A DNA stretch of 43,492 nt, from the IMG/VR virus record IMGVR_UViG_3300021171_000003, positions 1-43,492 of that record; one strand, written 5' to 3'. This stretch comes from a virus. This document shows, piece after piece, positions 38,363-43,492 of this stretch (the first letter of the stretch is position 1; every line of letters begins with the position of its first letter). Position numbers and translations under genes: made by a program. The notes under the pieces were generated by a model. That model worked only from the letters and a program-made list of their open reading frames with translations. It had not been told where the DNA came from and searched no databases.

Positions 38363-40539
38363 CAGCTTCTTCTATTGGCGGTGCCGATGTATCCCGTCTG
38401 CAGTTCTAGCACCGCGCAGTCGATATCCATATCCGGGAACACGATCTCGATACTGACCCTGTGGGCGCGGTTATTGAGTTCGATAATCTCGGAGTCGAGC
38501 GCCGGAATGATGATGGTCTCCGGGCTGCGGAAGGTGCGCTGCCGGTCATCAACGAACCTGAGCACCGCACCGAACCCCTGATTATCCGCGATTAGCGCCG
38601 CCTGCCGCCACATCTTGCTTAGGTACGGCTGGTCATTGCCGAAATAGCCCCCGCGCCAATAGGCATGGAGGATGCCCCCCGTGGACGTCGGGGCCTCATT
38701 GACGCCGGATGTGGTCGTGGAGGCCACGGGAAGTTTATATATACGGCCCCCCTGACTGATGAGAAGCTGGCGCTGCCCTTGCGGAGTCTGGACCGTAGTG
38801 ATGAAGTCTGCCTGTATGTCGGTCGGGAAGCAGTCGATGGTCGTCTTGTCCGACTGCAGAGCGAAGAACAGAACTTTATTCGGGGTAATGGACCCGTCGA
38901 TGGGAATAGCGAGGGCGTACCAGTCCCGCTCTAAGAAATTGAAGTATGCCCCGATGGCCTGCTGCTCCGCGCCCGGGGTGATGCGGCGAAGGTACGGATA
39001 GACCGCGAACGAGATATCCGTCGGGGCATTGGTGCCGTCAAAGATGTTGACCGTCTTGTCACCGGCAAGCCAGATCAGGCCGTAGGGGGTAGCCTTGACG
39101 GTAAGGTGGCTATATGCCCCCATGGTCCACGGCATGTCCTGCAGGTAGTCGGTCCACACCACGGGGGCGTTGTTGGTGATATCCTGCAGCGCACCACGGA
39201 GCATCCAGAGGTCGCCGGACGAGGAGTAGAATACTACGCCCGGCTGGATAGCACCCACGCCAGCGAGCGATTCCGCGCCTATCGATAGGTGAATGCGGTT
39301 GTTGGACGGAAATGACTCCTCAGGGCGGCCTATTAAGATCTGTTCATACCCGGACCATACGAAGTCCTGCGGAGCGCCGAGCAAGTTCACGATGATAATT
39401 CGGCCTTGGTAGGACACCAGATACTTGCCCACCGGGGGCGGGTTATTAATCAGGGTGGCCTGCGTGGCCTGATCGAGCTGCGGATCGGTGAAGCCGTCCC
39501 GGAGCACCAGACCGCCAGCCGCGATGGGCCAGTCGCCGGTCGCCGTGGCCGGATTGAGGATGCGGAAATAGTTGCCCCCACCGTCTAGCGTCCTGTACCA
39601 TTGGATGGTGTCGAACTGCGGATCGGGCGGCGGGAGCGCGGTGATGACCCGGATGCCGGTTTCCGCAGCAGTAGTGACCGTGCCCGGGGACCTGTTCGTG
39701 ATGTGGCCGGTGACAGAGTTTTCGTAAGCATATGCCCAAGAGTCGCCGAATGCCAGTGCCCCCCTACCCTGCGGGGTCTCGGTCCCTGCGCCCCCCGTCC
39801 CGTTGGGCGTCTGGAAGTTAGCCTGAAAGTGCGTGGCGTCCACGACGTTAAGGACGGTGAGAAGGACGCCATCCGCCGTGGTGCCGTTTCCAGCCAGAGT
39901 AAACTGGTCCCCGGCCACTAGACCGTGGGGGGTAGTGGTCTGGACCGTCACGACGTTGTTGTTGATGACGACGCCGTTGGGAGCGGCAACTACCGCTTTC
40001 TGGCCGATGAGCGCCCCTACTGCGGGTGCCAGTGCCGGACCGAGGCCGCCCCAATTCTCGAGTGCTCCCGTTCCTAGCCACTTTAGCATTCGTACGTTGT
40101 TGGCGAGGAACAGGATGTTGTTAGCCTCCACCGCATCCCACGGGCCGTTGTCCGTGGGCAGGGCCTCAAGGAAGTTGGCGATTAGGGCCGTGCCCGCCGC
40201 GTTCCACGTGAAGAAGTATATGGAATTCTGGAACATGGAAACGATCTGGCGGGTAGGCGTAACGCCACCGGCCAGATATTGGAAGTCCCACATTGACTGT
40301 GGACCGGAGCCAAACAGTAGGTTGGCGGACAGAGCCTGCGGGAGCCTCATCTTCTCAAGGCCCCCGGACCCGGATACGATCACGTTCAGACAATCGAGCG
40401 CGATGTCCGGGCCGGTCTGGTTGCGGCCCGTGAACTGGTTCATGCCCCGAAACCGCTGCACAGCGAGGACCGTGAGGCCGCGCCGGAATAAGGTGAATGC
40501 CGGTGAGCTGAAAAAGTTCTGTTGGGACGCGGAGGACAT
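38362..40539 (-). CDS. Tail nozzle / DNA-stabilization protein (P22 gp10-like)
   Basis: The 725-residue protein is large, beta-rich and lacks a signal peptide. Short repeated blocks such as GKYLVSYQGRIIIVNLLGAP, PGVVFYSSSGDLWMLRGALQ and YGLIWLAGDKTVNIFDG look like blades of a beta-propeller, the core of podovirus nozzle proteins (P22 gp10, T7 gp12). It follows the adaptor gene with a TAATG overlap and precedes the tail-tip protein, the usual order in podoviruses. Its job would be closing the portal channel and carrying the spikes. Identity with a given family needs a profile search. Confidence 0.72.
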   Translation of the reverse strand: MSSASQQNFFSSPAFTLFRRGLTVLAVQRFRGMNQFTGRNQTGPDIALDCLNVIVSGSGGLEKMRLPQALSANLLFGSGPQSMWDFQYLAGGVTPTRQIVSMFQNSIYFFTWNAAGTALIANFLEALPTDNGPWDAVEANNILFLANNVRMLKWLGTGALENWGGLGPALAPAVGALIGQKAVVAAPNGVVINNNVVTVQTTTPHGLVAGDQFTLAGNGTTADGVLLTVLNVVDATHFQANFQTPNGTGGAGTETPQGRGALAFGDSWAYAYENSVTGHITNRSPGTVTTAAETGIRVITALPPPDPQFDTIQWYRTLDGGGNYFRILNPATATGDWPIAAGGLVLRDGFTDPQLDQATQATLINNPPPVGKYLVSYQGRIIIVNLLGAPQDFVWSGYEQILIGRPEESFPSNNRIHLSIGAESLAGVGAIQPGVVFYSSSGDLWMLRGALQDITNNAPVVWTDYLQDMPWTMGAYSHLTVKATPYGLIWLAGDKTVNIFDGTNAPTDISFAVYPYLRRITPGAEQQAIGAYFNFLERDWYALAIPIDGSITPNKVLFFALQSDKTTIDCFPTDIQADFITTVQTPQGQRQLLISQGGRIYKLPVASTTTSGVNEAPTSTGGILHAYWRGGYFGNDQPYLSKMWRQAALIADNQGFGAVLRFVDDRQRTFRSPETIIIPALDSEIIELNNRAHRVSIEIVFPDMDIDCAVLELQTGYIGTANRRS

Positions 40540-41651
40540 TAGTACAGGTAGGGCACCACCCTAGTATCCTTGTTCCAGTTCTCCTGATTCAGTGACATGA
40601 TGATCTCGTTGCGCTTCTGTTCCGCCATCGTTGACCATGCCTGCACCGCGAGGTACTCATCCATACTGAGTTTGCACTTGGCCACGGCGTAGTTGACGAT
40701 GAAGTCGTGCACACCCACGATGGACACGTAGGGAATCTGCGCCTGATCGTACCTTAGGCGGCGGGGCTTGGCGACGTACCAGTAGCGCGGCGTGAAGGCC
40801 AGTCCCGTCTTCGGGCGGATCTCGAACTGGTTGCCGTTGATCAAGTCCCAAGCGTAGGTCTGGTACTGGCTGGCGGTCGGGAACATCTGCGTCAGCCGCC
40901 TCATCACGTTACCGTCGATGTCGTTCTGGTTCCACGCCAGCAGGGTGCCGTCCGGAAGAGGCGTTTCCATATGGGTGATCCACGAAACGTTGTCGGCAGT
41001 AGTGTTGGTGGTGGGGGCCAGTTGCTGCGCGGTCGGGTACGGCTGCGCCCCGGCATTAGGTTCCTGCCAGTTAACGCCAAACGGGACGGGCTGCTGGGAC
41101 TGTAGGGCGAATGGAGTGACGTTGGCCCCTCCTGCCGGGAACGAAGCGTATACATTGTAGCCCACGCACCCGGGGGGAGGAGGACCCCCGCCTTCCTCGT
41201 TTTCAATGTTCGCCGATGGAAACCCCGGGGACGTTAGGACGGCTAGTTGATTGGCGGGGATGTTGACGACCGAACCAGCGGAGATGTTAGTCTCCGACCC
41301 GGACTCGGTGACGAGGGTGTAGGCGAACGTGACCGTTCTTGCGGGGAGGGCACCCCCCGCCTTGGTCGCCACGCCGATGACCGCCGTGGGGTCCTCAATC
41401 GAAATGAGGGTTAGGCGTTCCGTATTGGCGGCGAGTGAGAACGTGACCGGGCTGTCGCTGCCCATGAAGCGATTAAGCTTCCATTGCATCATGGACATCC
41501 AAATGGACCCGATGGCGTCATTGATCGCATCATTGGCCTTACTCGGCCCCTTCCTCGTCTGGAAGTCACCGGATAGCCAGTCGATGACTTGCTGACGCAG
41601 GGACCCGAGGGTGTCGATGCCGCCCGGCCACGCCGCTGGAGGTATACCCAT
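40539..41651 (-). CDS. Head-tail adaptor protein (P22 gp4-like) with inserted beta domain
   Basis: The ATG has GGGGAG six to seven bases upstream. The 370-residue protein begins with helices typical of podovirus adaptors (SLRQQVIDWLSGDFQTRKGP, then KANDAINDAIGSIWMSMMQW) and closes with a helical region (VHDFIVNYAVAKCKLSMDEY). Between, at about residues 95-180, a beta-rich module resembling an Ig/FN3 domain is inserted (VTFAYTLVTESGSETNISAG, then GCVGYNVYASFPAGG). The adaptor ring binds the portal and recruits the nozzle, which is encoded next. The assignment is by helix pattern and order. Confidence 0.65.
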   Translation of the reverse strand: MGIPPAAWPGGIDTLGSLRQQVIDWLSGDFQTRKGPSKANDAINDAIGSIWMSMMQWKLNRFMGSDSPVTFSLAANTERLTLISIEDPTAVIGVATKAGGALPARTVTFAYTLVTESGSETNISAGSVVNIPANQLAVLTSPGFPSANIENEEGGGPPPPGCVGYNVYASFPAGGANVTPFALQSQQPVPFGVNWQEPNAGAQPYPTAQQLAPTTNTTADNVSWITHMETPLPDGTLLAWNQNDIDGNVMRRLTQMFPTASQYQTYAWDLINGNQFEIRPKTGLAFTPRYWYVAKPRRLRYDQAQIPYVSIVGVHDFIVNYAVAKCKLSMDEYLAVQAWSTMAEQKRNEIIMSLNQENWNKDTRVVPYLY

Positions 41652-41662
41652 TTATTTCTCCC

Positions 41663-42295
41663 CTACTTCTTCTTGGCCTTCTTGCCTGCACCGACCTCTT
41701 CCCCTTCCTCCGCCGCCGCAGGCTGATCGGCGGTCGCCAATTCCTGCTCCGCCAGCTCGATGACGTCCCTGCCCAGCGCCTGCTTGATAAGACGTTCCAG
41801 TTGGAGAATCTTCATGTTGGCCGCCGCGAGCGCCTCGTCCCGCTTGTCCTCCAAGGCCCCCATCGGCTTGATGCCATACGCCTCAAGGTTCCACCCGCGC
41901 CGGTTCATGATCTGCTTGATTTGTGGCGGCGGAGGGGGAACGATCTTGTTCTTGCTCACCCGGTCGGTGATCACGTCGTTGACGTACATCTCGAACCTCA
42001 TCTTGTCCATCTGCTCGATGAGGGCGAGGGACTCGATTCGGGCATTGGGAATGTCGAAATCGATCGAATATTTTTGCTTGATGGTCTTGACCTCCACCAC
42101 TCCGTAGTAGGATAGGTGGCGAGTCAACTCCCGGACCGCGACCTCGGGCATCTCGGTAACCTCGTCCGGGGGAACAATGAAAAGGCGTCCCAATGGCCCC
42201 GGGGGAGCACCGTCAACGGTCATCGCAACGATGTCCGGGCCATCGTACGCCGTGTAAACGAATCCCACCCCCTGATACATTCCTAAATTAGCCAT
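41663..42295 (-). CDS. Hypothetical structural-cluster protein
   Basis: The ATG has AAGGAGAG eight bases upstream and lies within the end of the preceding gene. The 210-residue product has an N-terminal mixed alpha/beta domain (GVGFVYTAYDGPDIVAMTVD, then ELTRHLSYYGVVEVK), a central helical part with PPPPPQIKQIMNRRGWNLEA, and a Lys/Glu/Ala-rich tail. No family is recognised. Its position between coat and adaptor suggests a head-completion or decoration protein. Confidence 0.55.
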   Translation of the reverse strand: MANLGMYQGVGFVYTAYDGPDIVAMTVDGAPPGPLGRLFIVPPDEVTEMPEVAVRELTRHLSYYGVVEVKTIKQKYSIDFDIPNARIESLALIEQMDKMRFEMYVNDVITDRVSKNKIVPPPPPQIKQIMNRRGWNLEAYGIKPMGALEDKRDEALAAANMKILQLERLIKQALGRDVIELAEQELATADQPAAAEEGEEVGAGKKAKKK

Positions 42296-42950
42296 GCTGG
42301 TCTCTCCTTATGTCCCGGACGTGCTTGATGGTGCGAACGGTGCCGTTGTCCGGGACTAGTGGTGTGTGCTTGGACTTCTCTCGAAGATTCTCGAGGATCT
42401 TCATGGTCTCGCCGTGAGCCGTAATGGTGTCCCCCGTGGCTACGGCATCTTCTACCGTAATAAACTCCTTCATGCGCTTACTGGTGAGAAGATCCACCGC
42501 TGCCAAGACCCGCTCCGTGCTCCTCCGGTCGTTGGCCGCCTGAACTTTAGCCGCCGCCATCCGCTTCTCACGAAGGATCTCCTCCGGGGGCTTGCCGTTC
42601 CTCCACGTATCCCCGCGCCTCAAGTCCTTATTAAGCTTGGGGCCAAGCTTGTGTCTATGCGCGACCAGCTCCCAGCGACAGAACCCCTCCTCCTCGACCC
42701 ATCGCTCGATGGCCCACATATCCACGATGAAGTCCCAGCGGGCGCGAAGCATGGGGTCGATGTCCTGTAGAGCCTTCTGTTCATTGCCCGGAACCCGGGC
42801 CACACCGGCCTGAGCCGCCTCGCACAATATGCGGATGTTTCGCTTTATGAACGATGTTTCTACGGGTGACCAAAGTCCTCTGTTCAACATGTTCTGTAAG
42901 CATACCACATCCGCAATCGCTTGAGTCGGCCCGGGCGCGGTGTTAAGCAT
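42288..42950 (-). CDS. Hypothetical head-cluster protein
   Basis: The start is the ATG at 42950 with AGGACGG upstream; a longer frame would lie inside the capsid gene. The 220-residue protein is mainly helical: PTQAIADVVCLQNMLNRGLW, DPMLRARWDFIVDMWAIERW and a Lys/Arg-rich helix (EEILREKRMAAAKVQAANDR). It ends with NGTVRTIKHVRDIRRDQHG. It directly follows the coat gene. No family was recognised; it may be a head-tail connector or DNA-binding head protein. Confidence 0.55.
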   Translation of the reverse strand: MLNTAPGPTQAIADVVCLQNMLNRGLWSPVETSFIKRNIRILCEAAQAGVARVPGNEQKALQDIDPMLRARWDFIVDMWAIERWVEEEGFCRWELVAHRHKLGPKLNKDLRRGDTWRNGKPPEEILREKRMAAAKVQAANDRRSTERVLAAVDLLTSKRMKEFITVEDAVATGDTITAHGETMKILENLREKSKHTPLVPDNGTVRTIKHVRDIRRDQHG

Positions 42951-42967
42951 GATCGGTAACCGTCCTA

Positions 42968-43492
42968 TTAGATGGTCGGAGGTGCAGTCGCGAAGTTGGC
43001 CGGGACGCTGAAATTCTGCTCCCTGCCCCACGCCGAGCGCTGCAACATTCCGATGTTGTGGTACCACCGGAGCAACCCGGCTACCGCGTCCGAGATGCCG
43101 TTGGTACCGATTACGCGAGTCCACGTCCCGGCCTCGTCCTCAGCCAGTGACAGTGGGATCGCCTCGAATTTCTTCATCATCTCCGAATCGCCGCAGAAGA
43201 TCCGGTCCGTCCTGCAATCCTTGTCCTCGACGATCGGCAGCCCCGCATAGTCGAAGACATTGAACCCGAGGTCGAGCGCCTTCTTGCCGACCTTGGCCGC
43301 CGGACCCTCATTCGTGATATCAAACCGAAGGGTGGTCGTGGCGATGCCGACGTACTGGTTGATCTGAGCAGATGGGAAGACGAATAGGTTCGGGTCCACG
43401 CCGCCCCGGTTCTTCACGAACTGCCTCAGTTGCTGGAGGAGCTGCGAGGAGAGGGCCGCGCCGCCGACGTCCTGCAGGTACGATTGCCAAGC
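42968..43492 (-). CDS. Major capsid protein, C-terminal part (gene crosses the contig ends)
   Basis: This is the continuation of the gene that starts at 895. The frame is open from the right edge, where 43369-43492 repeats bases 1-124, to the stop at 42968. The C-terminal sequence includes PNLFVFPSAQINQYVGIATT, FNVFDYAGLPIVEDKDCRTD and LLRWYHNIGMLQRSAWG, with the alternating strands and the loop pattern expected near the P-domain end of HK97-type coats. A short start codon inside this part (43417, GTG) is not a real start because the frame is continuous with the upstream half. Confidence 0.85.
   Translation of the reverse strand, partial: AWQSYLQDVGGAALSSQLLQQLRQFVKNRGGVDPNLFVFPSAQINQYVGIATTTLRFDITNEGPAAKVGKKALDLGFNVFDYAGLPIVEDKDCRTDRIFCGDSEMMKKFEAIPLSLAEDEAGTWTRVIGTNGISDAVAGLLRWYHNIGMLQRSAWGREQNFSVPANFATAPPTI
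43369..43492. repeat. Direct terminal repeat, right copy (circular closure)
   Basis: Identical to bases 1-124; see the left copy. The two copies should be merged when the genome is treated as a circle. Confidence 0.95.

Noticed and set aside
1-43492. tRNA genes, CRISPR arrays, insertion sequences, integrase or attachment sites
   Set aside because: None seen on either strand by reading; tRNA and repeat search programs could not be run.

Overview
The window is a complete, circularly closed genome of a tailed bacteriophage with a podovirus-type virion. Bases 1-124 are repeated exactly at 43369-43492, so the unique circle is 43,368 bp and the contig was opened inside the major capsid gene. No integrase, tRNA or CRISPR array was found. 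DNA is GC-rich by eye. Many starts have strong AAGGAGG-type ribosome binding sites and many genes overlap by 1-14 bases. The host is not identifiable from the sequence. A lipoprotein and several signal-peptide proteins point to a Gram-negative-type envelope, and the secreted beta-rich proteins resemble, from memory only, ones common in Acidobacteriota-associated phage sequences.

Layout. Two arms diverge from a control region at about 16.84-16.98 kb. The rightward arm (16.98-30.77 kb) holds regulators and small proteins (16.98-20.85 kb), then replication and recombination genes: an XPD/DinG-like helicase, an unknown protein, a PD-(D/E)XK nuclease, a RecA-like ATPase, an ERCC4 nuclease, a UDG/exonuclease protein and a family A polymerase. 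It also carries nucleotide metabolism genes: a DUF1599/NMAD1 protein, MazZ-like, PurZ-like and DatZ-like proteins. The leftward arm starts with terminase at 16.8 kb, runs through the contig ends and stops at 30.65 kb. In transcription order it encodes TerS, TerL, small Gly/His/Pro-rich proteins, a HiPIP-like protein, portal, secreted spike-like proteins, scaffold, major capsid, adaptor, nozzle, ejection-type proteins, HNH and the lysis-like cassette. The two arms meet tail to tail and overlap by 125 bases.

Main biological reading. MazZ-like, PurZ-like, polymerase A and DatZ-like genes together are the known signature of phages that replace adenine by 2-aminoadenine (base Z). MazZ would supply dGMP, PurZ would make the succino-aminoadenylate precursor of dZMP, host enzymes would finish dZTP, DatZ would destroy dATP and the polymerase would copy Z-DNA. 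This genome adds unusual points: a PurZ with Ser at the PurA catalytic Asp position, a polymerase/exonuclease split over two reading frames with a UDG-fold domain on the first part, and a MazZ gene buried out of frame in the tail of an NMAD1 gene.

Regulation. Four rightward promoters share TTGACA, an 18-bp spacer with a common GTG-rich core and a TA..(A/C)T-type -10. One is followed directly by a roughly 110-nt segment that can fold into nested helices and looks like an undescribed structured RNA. Palindromic operator candidates lie next to genes for an HTH protein and a ribbon-helix-helix-like protein.
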